A stretch of DNA of 45,479 nt from an uncultured Lachnospiraceae bacterium (lineage in GTDB: Bacteria; Bacillota; Clostridia; Lachnospirales; Lachnospiraceae): positions 1 through 45,479 of the forward strand of contig CANQGL010000011.1 of NCBI GenBank assembly GCA_947623185.1, in the 5' to 3' direction. This document shows positions 1-7,506 of the stretch, piece by piece. Below the pieces are notes generated by a model that was given only the letters and a program-made list of their open reading frames with translations, searched no databases and was not told where the DNA came from. Position 1 is the stretch's first letter. Every line of letters begins with the position of its first letter. The position numbers and the translations under genes are program-made.

Positions 1-128
1 TACGGGCCGATCAGCACCCCCGCAATCAGATACGCCGTCACGGACGGCAGACGAAACGGTTTAAACGCTCTTGTCATAAGCAGACCGGCTAAAATTGCCG
101 TTGATACGGATAACAACAGATGATTCAT
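1..128 (-). CDS. Kef-type cation/proton antiporter, N-terminal fragment
   Basis: Only the first 42 codons lie in the window; the rest runs off the left edge. The peptide starts MNHLLLSVSTAILAG and goes on through a hydrophobic helix to a short basic segment and LPSVTAYLIAGVLIGP. That last block is typical of the first helices of the CPA2 monovalent cation:proton antiporter family (Kef/NapA-like), where LP..V.YL..G...GP is well conserved. The protein would exchange K+ or Na+ for H+ across the cytoplasmic membrane. The start is supported by AAAGGAG about 8 bases upstream. Family assignment rests on about 42 residues, so the ion is unknown. Confidence 0.6.
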   Translation of the reverse strand, partial: MNHLLLSVSTAILAGLLMTRAFKPFRLPSVTAYLIAGVLIGP

Positions 129-229
129 ATTTCTTCACTCCTTTCAGCCGCTTATTCCAAAGAGTAAGCCGGTATTTGTTGTGCAGAAGCGTACAGCAAA
201 TCAACGGTTTATTCCGAATGCAAGGAATG

Positions 230-258
230 AGTATACAACTACACTTTTAAAAAAACAA
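230..258 (-). promoter_or_regulatory. Candidate promoter of the antiporter gene
   Basis: On the minus strand TTGTTT (253-258) and TATACT (230-235) are separated by 17 bases, a plausible housekeeping promoter. It would leave a leader of roughly 95 bases before the antiporter start. The -35 matches consensus only in its TTG part. Confidence 0.45.
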
Positions 259-337
259 GGCGAAAAATTCACAAGAATAACCCCTCACAGTCCCGTAAAT
301 CCGAAAAACTGACGGAAGCGTTTCCGGTTTTCTGGTA

Positions 338-387
338 AAAATTACACAGGGGCATTCATCGGAATTTCCGATTTTTTACCCCTGTGT
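338..387 (-). terminator. Terminator of the HAD hydrolase gene
   Basis: ACACAGGGG (344-352) pairs with CCCCTGTGT (379-387). Inside it ATCGGAA (358-364) pairs with TTCCGAT (366-372), giving a two-tier hairpin. On the minus strand it is followed by AATTTTTACC, a T-rich tract just downstream of the HAD gene stop. Confidence 0.75.
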
Positions 388-412
388 TTTGCGTGAATAA
401 TATTTGATTTGA

Positions 413-1069
413 TTATCGTCCGTTCGTTTCCAGATAGGCGCGCACCTCGAAAAGACTGCTGCAGATTGTCTCGCTGAGTTCTCTCATTTCTTCTGTCGGC
501 GGAAGCAGGTCGGGGACCATAATCGGGTGCATTCCGGCACGGCTGGCGGAAATAATCCCGTTATAGGAATCCTCGATTGCATACGCCTCCTCCGGATCCG
601 TTCCGATTTTCTCACAGGCCGTAAGGTAAATATCCGGCTCCGGCTTGCTGCGGGCAAACTGGTCGCCGCTGACGATCGTTGAAAAGTAACCGAGCAGACC
701 GGCAGTATTTAACTCCCGTCTGATATATTCCATGTTGCTCGACGAGGCCAGACCGATCTTCCGGTTCTGTTTCTTCAGATACTCCAGCAGCTCGCGGACG
801 CCCGGTTTCACGGGAAGTCCGTTCCGGGCGGTAAACTCTCGGAAATAGATACTGCTGTACCGGCGGAGTTCGGCGTAGGAAAAATCTTCTCCCAGCTCCC
901 GTTTTACCATTGCTTCCGTCTGCGCGTGGTTGGTCCCCACCGCCTGCAAAAAGAGGCGGTCGATGTCATCGATTTTCATGATTCCGGCGGCGTAGCGCCA
1001 GCCGTTTCGCACCACCGTCTCCGAGTCAAAGATCACTCCGTCCAAGTCAAAAATTACTGTCCTTGGCAT
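413..1069 (-). CDS. HAD-superfamily hydrolase (phosphoglucomutase/phosphatase-like)
   Basis: A 218-residue HAD subfamily I hydrolase, cytosolic, probably a phosphosugar phosphatase or beta-phosphoglucomutase-like enzyme. Motif I is DLDGVIFDSE with the nucleophile Asp8 and acid/base Asp10. Motif II is the SSS near residue 110, motif III the Lys in SKPEPD near 143, and motif IV the acidic pair in IEDSYNG near 166. A helical cap sits between motifs I and II. An upstream in-frame ATG at 1084 exists, but AAAGGCG lies 5 bases before the ATG at 1069 and the domain begins there, so the shorter start is preferred. Substrate cannot be read from sequence. The gene stands alone between an extended -10 promoter and a hairpin terminator. 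Confidence 0.85.
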   Translation of the reverse strand: MPRTVIFDLDGVIFDSETVVRNGWRYAAGIMKIDDIDRLFLQAVGTNHAQTEAMVKRELGEDFSYAELRRYSSIYFREFTARNGLPVKPGVRELLEYLKKQNRKIGLASSSNMEYIRRELNTAGLLGYFSTIVSGDQFARSKPEPDIYLTACEKIGTDPEEAYAIEDSYNGIISASRAGMHPIMVPDLLPPTEEMRELSETICSSLFEVRAYLETNGR

Positions 1070-1122
1070 ATTTACGCCTTTCATTCGTCAGAATAATGTC
1101 TGTTTCTTTTCTTCATGGGCTT

Positions 1123-1131
1123 ATCATAGCA
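1123..1131 (-). promoter_or_regulatory. Extended -10 promoter of the HAD gene
   Basis: TGCTATGAT on the minus strand is an extended -10 (TGn plus TATGAT). No good -35 is present at 16-18 bases, as is common for extended -10 promoters. It lies about 55 bases before the chosen start. Confidence 0.5.
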
Positions 1132-1199
1132 CAAACCATGGACGGATACCAGAGGCATTTGGGAAATACGGCTAATTCCGGCCTGCTCTGCTGAAAGAT

Positions 1200-1544
1200 T
1201 TATTTGGTCATTGCCGCCAGAGAATTTCGGAGTGCGGTTTCAACAAAGCTGTTTAATGTCATCTGATGCGCGGCAGCAAAAACTACGGCCTGTCTATGAA
1301 GTTCCGGCGATACCCGGACATTAAAGCTCCCTTTATACGCCTTTTCCGGTTTGATATCTTCCGCTTCGCAAAGTGCAAGATAATCATCAACAGACTGGTG
1401 AAAATCCCGAACCAGTTCTTCTGCGTTCGTGCCCTCATAAGAAATCAACGCCCGAATCCCCATGACTTTTCCATAAAAAATGCCATCGCCTTCGGAAAAT
1501 TCAACACTCCCGATATAGTCCCTGTACTGCATCGTATTATTCAT
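1200..1544 (-). CDS. hicB: HicB-family antitoxin
   Basis: A 114-residue antitoxin of a type II toxin-antitoxin pair. The N-terminal half (YIGSVEFSEGDGIFYGKVMGI, split in the family sense into a degraded RNase H-like fold) matches the HicB domain. The C-terminal part (FNVRVSPELHRQAVVFAAAHQMTLNSFVETAL) is an Arc/MetJ-type ribbon-helix-helix DNA-binding region. It should neutralise HicA and repress the operon. Its start codon overlaps the hicA stop in an ATGA, so translation is coupled. The order is toxin first, antitoxin second, as usual for hicAB. Confidence 0.88.
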   Translation of the reverse strand: MNNTMQYRDYIGSVEFSEGDGIFYGKVMGIRALISYEGTNAEELVRDFHQSVDDYLALCEAEDIKPEKAYKGSFNVRVSPELHRQAVVFAAAHQMTLNSFVETALRNSLAAMTK

Positions 1545-1795
1545 ATTAATCCCTCCTGCAGCAGAACTTCTATAAGCTGTTTGACCTGATATTCCAGTAA
1601 TTCCTTACGGGAATGCGGTTTATGCAATAAGATCGGTGCAAATTGTCCGCTTACAAACATAACGCGGGAGCCGCTGGTTTTTCCCTTGTTTGAACGCATA
1701 TAGCCAAAATACGCTAAAAGTCGTTCTGCTTCATCAAATGTAAAGTCTTTTGGTTTTGATTTTAGCTTCAGTATCAGTTTTTCCTTCTGACCCAT
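1541..1795 (-). CDS. hicA: HicA-family toxin (mRNA interferase)
   Basis: An 84-residue HicA toxin, a small double-stranded-RNA-binding-fold ribonuclease that cleaves mRNA when not bound by HicB. Recognisable features are the FDEAERLLAYFGY helix, the KGKTSGSRVMF strand and LLHKPHSRKEL with His58 and His61. The usual catalytic His of the KGSHH segment is replaced here by SGSR, a variant I associate with a known HicA subfamily. Whether this copy is active is therefore open. It starts with ATG after GGGGGAA and is the first gene of the operon, directly below a strong promoter and palindrome. Confidence 0.85.
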   Translation of the reverse strand: MGQKEKLILKLKSKPKDFTFDEAERLLAYFGYMRSNKGKTSGSRVMFVSGQFAPILLHKPHSRKELLEYQVKQLIEVLLQEGLI

Positions 1796-1815
1796 AATAT
1801 TCCCCCGTTTTTCAT

Positions 1816-1844
1816 ATCATAACACACCCGGAAATAATATGCAA
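1816..1844 (-). promoter_or_regulatory. hicAB promoter
   Basis: On the minus strand TTGCAT (1839-1844), a 17-base spacer and TATGAT (1816-1821) form a near-consensus housekeeping promoter about 20 bases before the hicA start. Confidence 0.75.
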
Positions 1845-1858
1845 CTAAATTTAGTTGC
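1841..1858. promoter_or_regulatory. Probable hicAB operator (18-bp perfect palindrome)
   Basis: GCAACTAAATTTAGTTGC is a perfect 18-base palindrome that overlaps the -35 element of the hicAB promoter. HicB carries a ribbon-helix-helix domain, and such antitoxins bind short palindromes at their own promoter. Occupancy here would block RNA polymerase. Confidence 0.7.
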
Positions 1859-1917
1859 TTTTCGCGCGCATACTCCCCACATATTTCAATACGGTAGCTT
1901 TCTTTCCTCCCATGGTG

Positions 1918-1923
1918 TATAAT
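1918..1923 (+). promoter_or_regulatory. Possible -10 of the tag promoter
   Basis: A consensus TATAAT lies 24 bases before the tag start codon. The region 16-18 bases upstream shows no convincing -35, so this is a partial match only. Confidence 0.35.
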
Positions 1924-1946
1924 GACGGATATCGGGAGGTGCGGTT

Positions 1947-2519
1947 ATGGAAAAAAGAAGATGTAATTTCAGTTTCGGTGCGAAGCAGGATCAGATCTCG
2001 GAAAAATTTCTTCTGTATCATGACACCCGCTGGTGCAAGCCGGAGCACCGGGATCAGGAATTGTTCGCGATGCTTATTCTGGAGGGGATGCAGGCCGGGG
2101 TGAGCTGGAATCTGATCCTCAACAAAGAAGACAATTTCCGGAAAGCCTTTGACGGATTTGACCCCAAAAAAGTGGCGGCCTACGACGGGGCAAAGCTGGA
2201 AGAGCTGATGCAGGATGCCGGCATTATTCGCAACAGGAGCAAGCTGAATGCGGCAGTCACAAATGCGCGCGCTTTTCTGAACGTGCAGGAGGAATTCGAC
2301 AGTTTCGACCGATACATATGGAGTTTCACCGACGGCAGGGTCATCGACCACCATTTGCAGGACATTAAGGACATGCCCGCAAAAGACGAGCTTTCCGAGC
2401 GGGTCAGCAGCGATTTGAAAAAAAGAGGTTTTAAATTCGTGGGGCCGACGATCGTCTACTCCTATCTTCAGGGCATCGGCATCATCAACGATCACTGGGA
2501 ATACTGCGATTACAGATGA
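1947..2519 (+). CDS. tag: DNA-3-methyladenine glycosylase I
   Basis: A 190-residue Tag glycosylase that removes 3-methyladenine from alkylated DNA and starts base-excision repair. The family zinc ligands are visible: Cys6 (RRCNF), His25 (LYHDTRW), His183 and Cys187 (NDHWEYC). The core contains EGMQAGVSWNLIL and the C-terminal KFVGPTIVYSYLQGIGIINDH, the helix-hairpin-helix-like region around the base pocket. GGGAGGTG stands about 10 bases before the ATG. Length matches the family. It runs directly into the next plus-strand gene, 21 bases away. Confidence 0.93.
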   Translation: MEKRRCNFSFGAKQDQISEKFLLYHDTRWCKPEHRDQELFAMLILEGMQAGVSWNLILNKEDNFRKAFDGFDPKKVAAYDGAKLEELMQDAGIIRNRSKLNAAVTNARAFLNVQEEFDSFDRYIWSFTDGRVIDHHLQDIKDMPAKDELSERVSSDLKKRGFKFVGPTIVYSYLQGIGIINDHWEYCDYR

Positions 2520-2540
2520 TCTCGGAAACGGGGCAGATTT

Positions 2541-3590
2541 ATGTGCATTTATTATATGGAAAGAACGGATCTGACGTACCAAAAGCAGGAGCACATTTTC
2601 CCTGCGGGACTGGGCGGGATCGCGATGCTGCCGAAAGGGTTCGTCTCCGATCAGGCGAACGAACTTTTCTCTCCCCTCGAAGCCAAACTGATGCATGATT
2701 CTCTTATCAGCACGACGCGGGCGCTTTTCGGTCCGGGAAAGCGCGGTTCTCTCGACCCGGAAAAATCGTCAATATCAAAAATATCTGTGGCAAGAAATAC
2801 GGAGGGAAAACTTGCCCTCGGTTATTTCTCGGGCAAAAGCAGCCATTATATCAACTGTCTTTATAAGAATAACAATACGGTGATTTTTACGGTCGCTTCG
2901 AAGGCGCACGATGATCCCGGTGCGGCGTGGGAATCGTTTAAGGCGGAAATAAAGAGCTTCGGCACGCGTTTTGTCCGCGTACCGGCAGATGATCTGGATC
3001 CGAACGACTGGCTATTCGGCAGTTATGAGGGAAAATATTATCTCGCGATGGGCGCACAGTGTACGCTCGATTCGGTAAAAAAGCAGCTGGTTTTCTTTGC
3101 GGATTCTGCCAAAAAGGGAGAAATGAACAGGCAAACCGATCACCCGGAGTTCAGCCTGCGGCTTGAGGAATCGGATGTGACCGGCCGTGTATACGCGAAA
3201 GTCGCGATCAATGTTTTGGCGGCGCTGAAAGGGGAAGAGTACATCCGAAGCAGCCGGTTTTCCCCGATCAAAAAATGGATCCTGGGGGAGACCAAAGATG
3301 ACGTTTACACGCAGCTGCCGCGCATCACTCTGAAAAACGTGCTTCACCTGCCGGAGGACTGCCACTGGTGTATCTTTAAAATAATCGACGGAAAGCTCTA
3401 CGTCGTGGCCTGCTTTTACAATACCTATTCCCGATGTTTTGAGCTGACGGATACGGTCGTTCCGGAAGACTACAGAGGAACGGGACCGATGTTTGGGATG
3501 ATCTGCGACTGGAAAAACAGAAGAGAGCTTACGCTTGAGCAATGGATACTGGCTTGCGCAAAACAGGAAAGCGGAGCTCTCGACCCCTGA
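2541..3590 (+). CDS. HNH-like protein with degenerate zinc site, function unknown
   Basis: A 349-residue cytosolic protein. Residues about 1-60 resemble the HNH_5-type endonuclease head: a CIYY start, then QEHIFPAGLGG, then a VSDQANELFSPLE segment. In the usual family the head reads CxxC and the last segment contains CxxCN. Here three of the four Cys are Tyr, Ser or Gln/Ala, while the EH and the Asn-Glu remain. The other 290 residues are not recognised; they contain an alpha/beta stretch with a TYSRCFELTD motif and no signal peptide or membrane helix. It follows tag by 21 bases, so the two may be co-transcribed. Start choice is uncertain because no strong ribosome binding site precedes 2541. 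Confidence 0.6.
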   Translation: MCIYYMERTDLTYQKQEHIFPAGLGGIAMLPKGFVSDQANELFSPLEAKLMHDSLISTTRALFGPGKRGSLDPEKSSISKISVARNTEGKLALGYFSGKSSHYINCLYKNNNTVIFTVASKAHDDPGAAWESFKAEIKSFGTRFVRVPADDLDPNDWLFGSYEGKYYLAMGAQCTLDSVKKQLVFFADSAKKGEMNRQTDHPEFSLRLEESDVTGRVYAKVAINVLAALKGEEYIRSSRFSPIKKWILGETKDDVYTQLPRITLKNVLHLPEDCHWCIFKIIDGKLYVVACFYNTYSRCFELTDTVVPEDYRGTGPMFGMICDWKNRRELTLEQWILACAKQESGALDP

Positions 3591-3651
3591 TCATCGCGCT
3601 CCGCTCTCCCATAAATTCGATTTAGATGCTGCTTGCCAAGTCAGCCCTTCT

Positions 3652-5160
3652 TTATGAAAATCCGATCATGACCGCCAAAATCACCGCGATGCTGGCGAAC
3701 AGCACCAACAGTCCCTGAAACTTGATCTGGAATTTCGCCCAGTTGCCCCAATCCAGCCTGGCCGCCGCCAGAGCGCCCAACAGGCATCCGGAAGTGGGAA
3801 CGATGAAATTGGTGAACGCATCGCCCAGCTGATAGGCCAGCACGGCCACCTGACGCTGTACGCCTACCAGATCGGACAGAGGCGCCATGATCGGCATGGT
3901 CAGCGCAGCCTGACCGGAACCGGAAACCACAAAGAAGTTGAAGACCGACTGAAATACATACATAAACCAGGCCGAAAGCACAGGCGGCAGACTCTTCATG
4001 GCGTTGCTGATGCTGTAAAGGATGGTATTCAGCACCGTCCCGTCGGTAGCGCTGGTGCCGCCCAGAATGATGATGATACCCTGGGCCATACCGACGCACA
4101 GCGCCGCGCCCAGAAGATCCGCCGCGCCTTTGTCAAAGGACGTGGCGATGTCGTTTACTCTCATGCCGTTTAATTTGAAAACGACGCCGATGATGCCGGA
4201 CACCAGGCCCATGACAAAGAACTGGGAAGCGATTTCCGGGATGTAATACCCCTTTGCCACAACGCCCCAGATCGTCCAGACGATGGTCAGCGCGATGGTA
4301 ACGATGACCAGTTTATGCCCCAGCGTGAAGGGAAGATCCTTTTTGCTTTCTTGGGAAAATTCGTTCCGGTACGCCATATCGGACTCATAGGCTACCGAAA
4401 GCCGGGGATCTTTCTTGATCTTCCTGGCGTAACTCATGGTGAAGACGATCGTCAGCCCGGTAAAGAAGATCCACAGCGGGATACGGAACCACGCGCCCGA
4501 CATGACCGGGACGCCCGCGATGCCCTGCGCCACGGCCAGGCCGAAGGGATTCTGCCAGGAAGTGCCAAAGCCGATCTGCGTCGCCACATAGGAACACATG
4601 ACGCCCACGATAGCGTCATATCCCATGGCAATGAACATGGGAACCAGGATCATGACAAAGGGGAGGGATTCCTCGCCCATGCCGAACACCGCTCCGCCCA
4701 GCGAAAAGAAGGTGGTAAGGATCGGGATCAGCAGGATCTCCTTGCCGTTTAAAATCGTGATGATGCGCATAATGCCCGCGTCGATGGCTCCCGTCCGCAG
4801 AACGATACCGAAAGCGCCGCCCACCACCAGGATGAACGCGATAATGCCGACCGCGGTACCCCATTTATCGCCCACGGTCATGCCTTCAAATACATAATTC
4901 AAAATGCCCTGGCCGCCGAAATCTTCCGTTCCGAATAGCGGCGCGACTCTCGTCACTTTGTTGCCATTCTCGTCCAACACATACTGGAAACTGTTCGGAT
5001 CGATGACGGTCCTCGTGCTCTCGGAACCGTTGACCGTGTATGACACTTCTGTCGTCTCATACTTCCCCAGTGGGACAAAAAACGTCAAAAGCGCCGCAAA
5101 CAGGATCACCCCGAAGATGATCACATAAGTGTGTGGAATCTGAAATTTCTTTTTCTCCAT
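3652..5160 (-). CDS. YfcC-family anaerobic carrier (DcuC/ArcD-like permease)
   Basis: A 502-residue integral membrane protein with about 12 hydrophobic helices, of the YfcC / C4-dicarboxylate anaerobic carrier superfamily. The start MEKKKFQIPHTYVIIFGVIL followed by FFVPLGKYE and an extracellular insert ending in RVAPLF is characteristic. Later GMGEESLPFVMILVPMF and SGSGQAALTMPIMAPLSDL are the re-entrant-loop regions of this ion-transporter fold. Substrate may be a dicarboxylate, an amino acid or a peptide; sequence does not decide. GGGGAG stands before the ATG at 5160, so the longer frame from 5190 is rejected. It lies 13 bases after the ATPase gene and is probably in its transcript. Confidence 0.82.
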   Translation of the reverse strand: MEKKKFQIPHTYVIIFGVILFAALLTFFVPLGKYETTEVSYTVNGSESTRTVIDPNSFQYVLDENGNKVTRVAPLFGTEDFGGQGILNYVFEGMTVGDKWGTAVGIIAFILVVGGAFGIVLRTGAIDAGIMRIITILNGKEILLIPILTTFFSLGGAVFGMGEESLPFVMILVPMFIAMGYDAIVGVMCSYVATQIGFGTSWQNPFGLAVAQGIAGVPVMSGAWFRIPLWIFFTGLTIVFTMSYARKIKKDPRLSVAYESDMAYRNEFSQESKKDLPFTLGHKLVIVTIALTIVWTIWGVVAKGYYIPEIASQFFVMGLVSGIIGVVFKLNGMRVNDIATSFDKGAADLLGAALCVGMAQGIIIILGGTSATDGTVLNTILYSISNAMKSLPPVLSAWFMYVFQSVFNFFVVSGSGQAALTMPIMAPLSDLVGVQRQVAVLAYQLGDAFTNFIVPTSGCLLGALAAARLDWGNWAKFQIKFQGLLVLFASIAVILAVMIGFS

Positions 5161-5173
5161 TGTCTTTCTCCCC

Positions 5174-6499
5174 TCATTCAAATGTTGCAAGCAGCCATTC
5201 GATCAGATTCTCGGACCTGATTCCTTCGTACGAGCGGTCCAGCCCCGGTTCAAGCGACAACACGATCTTTTCATAGTTGTCATGTATCTTTTGCAATGGG
5301 GCCAGCTCACGCTTTCTCACATCCTCGCTGTTCATGGATTCCGTCACCTGAATATATTTCCTGTCGTCGGCGGCAGTGGCAATGAAGTCCACCTCCATGT
5401 TATTGATCTTACCGATCGCTACGTCGTATCCTCTGCGAAGCAGTTCAAAATAGACGACATTTTCGATTGCGTGACCGCTGTCACGGTTTCGGAAGCCCAG
5501 CAGATAATTTCTCAAAGCCACATCGACAATATAGTACTTGCCGAGTGTGCGGAGATACTCTTTTCCTTTGACGTCGAAGCGCTTGATCTCATAGAAGAAG
5601 TAGCTTTCGAGCAGTGCATTGACATACGCCTGAACCGTATGCGCGCTCGGTACGCTTTTCCGCTTGCCTTCCTTAAGAAGGCCCTCGTTCACTAAGGTAT
5701 TGCCTATGGAGGCAATGGATACATTCGAACCGATATTGTCTGCAAGGAACATGATGATTTTGCGAAGCAGGATCGGATCAGTGATCCGCTTCTGGCCCCG
5801 CCGCCTTTCCCGTTCCAGAATATCGCGGACGACGACGGTGGAATAGATACCTTCAAGAAGGGAAAGCGCTTTTTCCTGATCGAGCCCGACATCGGCGATG
5901 CCCGGCATTCCGCCAAAGCGCATATACGCTTCAAATGCCTCCCGCAGTTCGTAGCGTTCGCCGTTTTTATCGAACACCTGCTTACGGACGCCGCCCAGAG
6001 CGCTCTTTGTTTCCCTCACCTCAAAATCATGAAAGTAAAGGAACTCGCTGAAAGAAAGCGGCAGCATTTTGATCTCTACGCATCTGCCGGAAAGATAGGT
6101 GGAATATTCGGAGGAAAGCAGATAAGCATTGGAACCGGTCACATAGATATCACAGTCCAGATCCACACGCAAAGCGTTGACTGCATCCTCCCAGGCGTCT
6201 ATCCTCTGTATCTCATCGAAGAACAGATACATGCGCTTTCCCGGCACGGTTTGTTTCTTTACATAAGCGTAGACATCGTCCGAAGTCATTTTCCGAAAAT
6301 CATTGGATTCAAAATTCATCTCAATGATCTGCTCCGGATCAATGCCCGACTCGGTCAAATGAGCCGTCATCAGCTTCAAAAGACTTGATTTCCCGCAGCG
6401 TCTTACGCCGGTGATGACTTTTACCGGTTCGGTATCCTGAAATCCTATCAGCTTGTTGAGATACCCGTCCCTTCTTTTCAGCTTATGCGATTCTATCAT
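5174..6499 (-). CDS. AAA-type ATPase with DUF4143 C-terminal domain
   Basis: A 441-residue protein of the AAA_14/DUF4143 family, common in several copies in gut anaerobes, with no firmly established role. Walker A is GVRRCGKS at residues 31-38 and Walker B is YLFFDEIQ near residue 95. The sensor-like region YVTGSNAYLLSSEYSTYLSGR follows. The C-terminal part holds the winged-helix and PD-(D/E)XK-like DUF4143 region (VEDFIA-type strand in MEVDFIATAADDRKYIQVT). The acidic D and the Lys/Gln of that strand suggest a nuclease-like fold. AGGAGG sits 7 bases before the ATG at 6499. It precedes the YfcC gene in the same direction. Confidence 0.85.
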   Translation of the reverse strand: MIESHKLKRRDGYLNKLIGFQDTEPVKVITGVRRCGKSSLLKLMTAHLTESGIDPEQIIEMNFESNDFRKMTSDDVYAYVKKQTVPGKRMYLFFDEIQRIDAWEDAVNALRVDLDCDIYVTGSNAYLLSSEYSTYLSGRCVEIKMLPLSFSEFLYFHDFEVRETKSALGGVRKQVFDKNGERYELREAFEAYMRFGGMPGIADVGLDQEKALSLLEGIYSTVVVRDILERERRRGQKRITDPILLRKIIMFLADNIGSNVSIASIGNTLVNEGLLKEGKRKSVPSAHTVQAYVNALLESYFFYEIKRFDVKGKEYLRTLGKYYIVDVALRNYLLGFRNRDSGHAIENVVYFELLRRGYDVAIGKINNMEVDFIATAADDRKYIQVTESMNSEDVRKRELAPLQKIHDNYEKIVLSLEPGLDRSYEGIRSENLIEWLLATFE

Positions 6500-6521
6500 T
6501 GCGCTTCCTCCTGTTACCTCT

Positions 6522-6549
6522 ATAATAACATAAGCAGGCGAAAAATCAA
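6522..6549 (-). promoter_or_regulatory. Promoter of the ATPase-yfcC unit
   Basis: TTGATT (6544-6549), a 16-base spacer and TATTAT (6522-6527) with an upstream TG make an extended -10 promoter on the minus strand, 22 bases before the ATPase start codon. Confidence 0.6.
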
Positions 6550-6612
6550 GTATTTGCACTAAAATGCATAAACTTTACAATTTCTGCAAGTTTCTGCACC
6601 AAACAAAAGTTG

Positions 6613-6640
6613 ACCGCCGGTCCGTAAGCAAACCGGCGGT
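6613..6640 (-). terminator. Hairpin after the RelE-like gene
   Basis: ACCGCCGGT (6613-6621) and ACCGGCGGT (6632-6640) form a perfect 9-bp stem with a 10-base loop. On the minus strand it is followed by CAACTTTTG, only weakly T-rich. It lies just downstream of the RelE-like toxin gene and probably ends that operon. Confidence 0.5.
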
Positions 6641-6677
6641 GGCGTTACAGCATGGATAGCATATAATACAAAATTTA

Positions 6678-7049
6678 TTATTTCATATTTGATAAAGGAA
6701 CTCTGTCATACGCACTGTTCTTCTTATCTTCCGGATGTGGCTCCAATCCGATTACTGTAATCTCTTTCATTCCGGGGCCGTAAACCCAAAACATTCTCAT
6801 GGCCCCGCTTGTCTTATTTTCCAGATAAGATTGCCATACCTTCATTCCATATCGCCTTGTAAGAGGCGGGATCTCATGGGACTGAAGACTGGGGTGCATC
6901 GGATTCTCGGCCAGAAGTTTCAGAGCTTTTCCCCATTTTTTATAAAGCTTCTCATCTTTCTTCTTTATCGTTTTAGCCCGATATCGCGACTGCAGGTCAT
7001 TCCACAATTCCTGCATCTGGGGGATCCCCATTCGTATGCCATAGTTCAT
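6678..7049 (-). CDS. RelE/ParE-superfamily toxin
   Basis: A 123-residue basic protein with the layout of a RelE/HigB-like toxin: an N-terminal helical part rich in Lys/Arg (SRYRAKTIKKKDEKLYKKWGKALKLL cut here to its outline), the strand-helix block NPMHPSLQSHEI, and a C-terminal sheet containing RMFWVYGPGMKEITVIGLEPH. This family cleaves mRNA on the ribosome. The specific catalytic residues cannot be assigned with confidence. GGGAG lies 6 bases before the ATG. It follows the small AbrB-like gene by 12 bases, the usual antitoxin-toxin order. Confidence 0.75.
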   Translation of the reverse strand: MNYGIRMGIPQMQELWNDLQSRYRAKTIKKKDEKLYKKWGKALKLLAENPMHPSLQSHEIPPLTRRYGMKVWQSYLENKTSGAMRMFWVYGPGMKEITVIGLEPHPEDKKNSAYDRVPLSNMK

Positions 7050-7061
7050 TACAGACTCCCG

Positions 7062-7301
7062 TCAAAAATCCGATAAATCGATCAGCGGCGATACTTTATC
7101 CAGTTTAAAGTTCTCGATCGCCTGGTCCATATCTGAAAGCGTCTTTTCCGAAATGGTTTCAGGAACCGACAAGATCCGCGGCTCCAGCATGATACAGCCG
7201 TTCTGATATTCCTTTACATGGTAATACTGATACGCAGCATTTCTGAGTGTTACTCTCTTCTTGCTGTCGATGTGAACCGTATAGTCTTTGACCGCTTCCA
7301 T
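7062..7301 (-). CDS. AbrB-like antitoxin of the RelE-type pair
   Basis: A 79-residue protein, MEAVKDYTVHIDSKKRVTLR and onward. The strand-turn-strand HIDSKKRVTLRNA and the following YHVKEYQNGCIML resemble the swapped-hairpin AbrB/MazE DNA-binding fold. The C-terminal acidic helix (SDMDQAIENFKL) would cover the toxin. The frame is open further upstream, but GAAAGGGGTG precedes the ATG at 7301 and a consensus promoter lies between that ATG and the upstream ATG at 7424, so the short start is chosen. It should repress its own promoter through the palindrome there. Confidence 0.7.
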   Translation of the reverse strand: MEAVKDYTVHIDSKKRVTLRNAAYQYYHVKEYQNGCIMLEPRILSVPETISEKTLSDMDQAIENFKLDKVSPLIDLSDF

Positions 7302-7325
7302 ATTTTCACCCCTTTCATAGCAAGC

Positions 7326-7339
7326 GTGGGATATCCCAC
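7326..7339. promoter_or_regulatory. Probable operator of the AbrB/RelE-like pair
   Basis: GTGGGATATCCCAC is a perfect 14-base palindrome located from about +1 to +15 relative to the predicted transcription start of the antitoxin gene, a classic position for autorepression. Confidence 0.65.
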
Positions 7340-7346
7340 TGATATT

Positions 7347-7375
7347 ATAATACATGTTTGTGCGGCAGTTGTCAA
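7347..7375 (-). promoter_or_regulatory. Promoter of the AbrB/RelE-like pair
   Basis: TTGACA (7370-7375), exactly 17 bases, and TATTAT (7347-7352) on the minus strand. The -35 is consensus. Confidence 0.85.
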
Positions 7376-7438
7376 TGAAGTAATAATATGTTGGTTGTGG
7401 GGGCCTTTTATCGTCCGCTTTCACCTTTATTTTGCCGC

Positions 7439-7467
7439 TTGTTTTTTATCCGCGGGCATGATAAATT
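7439..7467 (+). promoter_or_regulatory. Possible promoter of the RCC1-repeat gene
   Basis: TTGTTT (7439-7444), 17 bases, TAAATT (7462-7467), followed about 40 bases later by the gene start. Both boxes are imperfect. Confidence 0.35.
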
Positions 7468-7506
7468 AGAATATATTCATAGTTTAAAAGCAAAGGAGGT
7501 TTTTAT

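Noticed and set aside
3570-3605. AGCGGAGC/GCTCCGCT hairpin between the HNH-like gene and yfcC
   Set aside because: 8-bp stem with a 20-base loop and no T-tract on either side; too weak to call a terminator.
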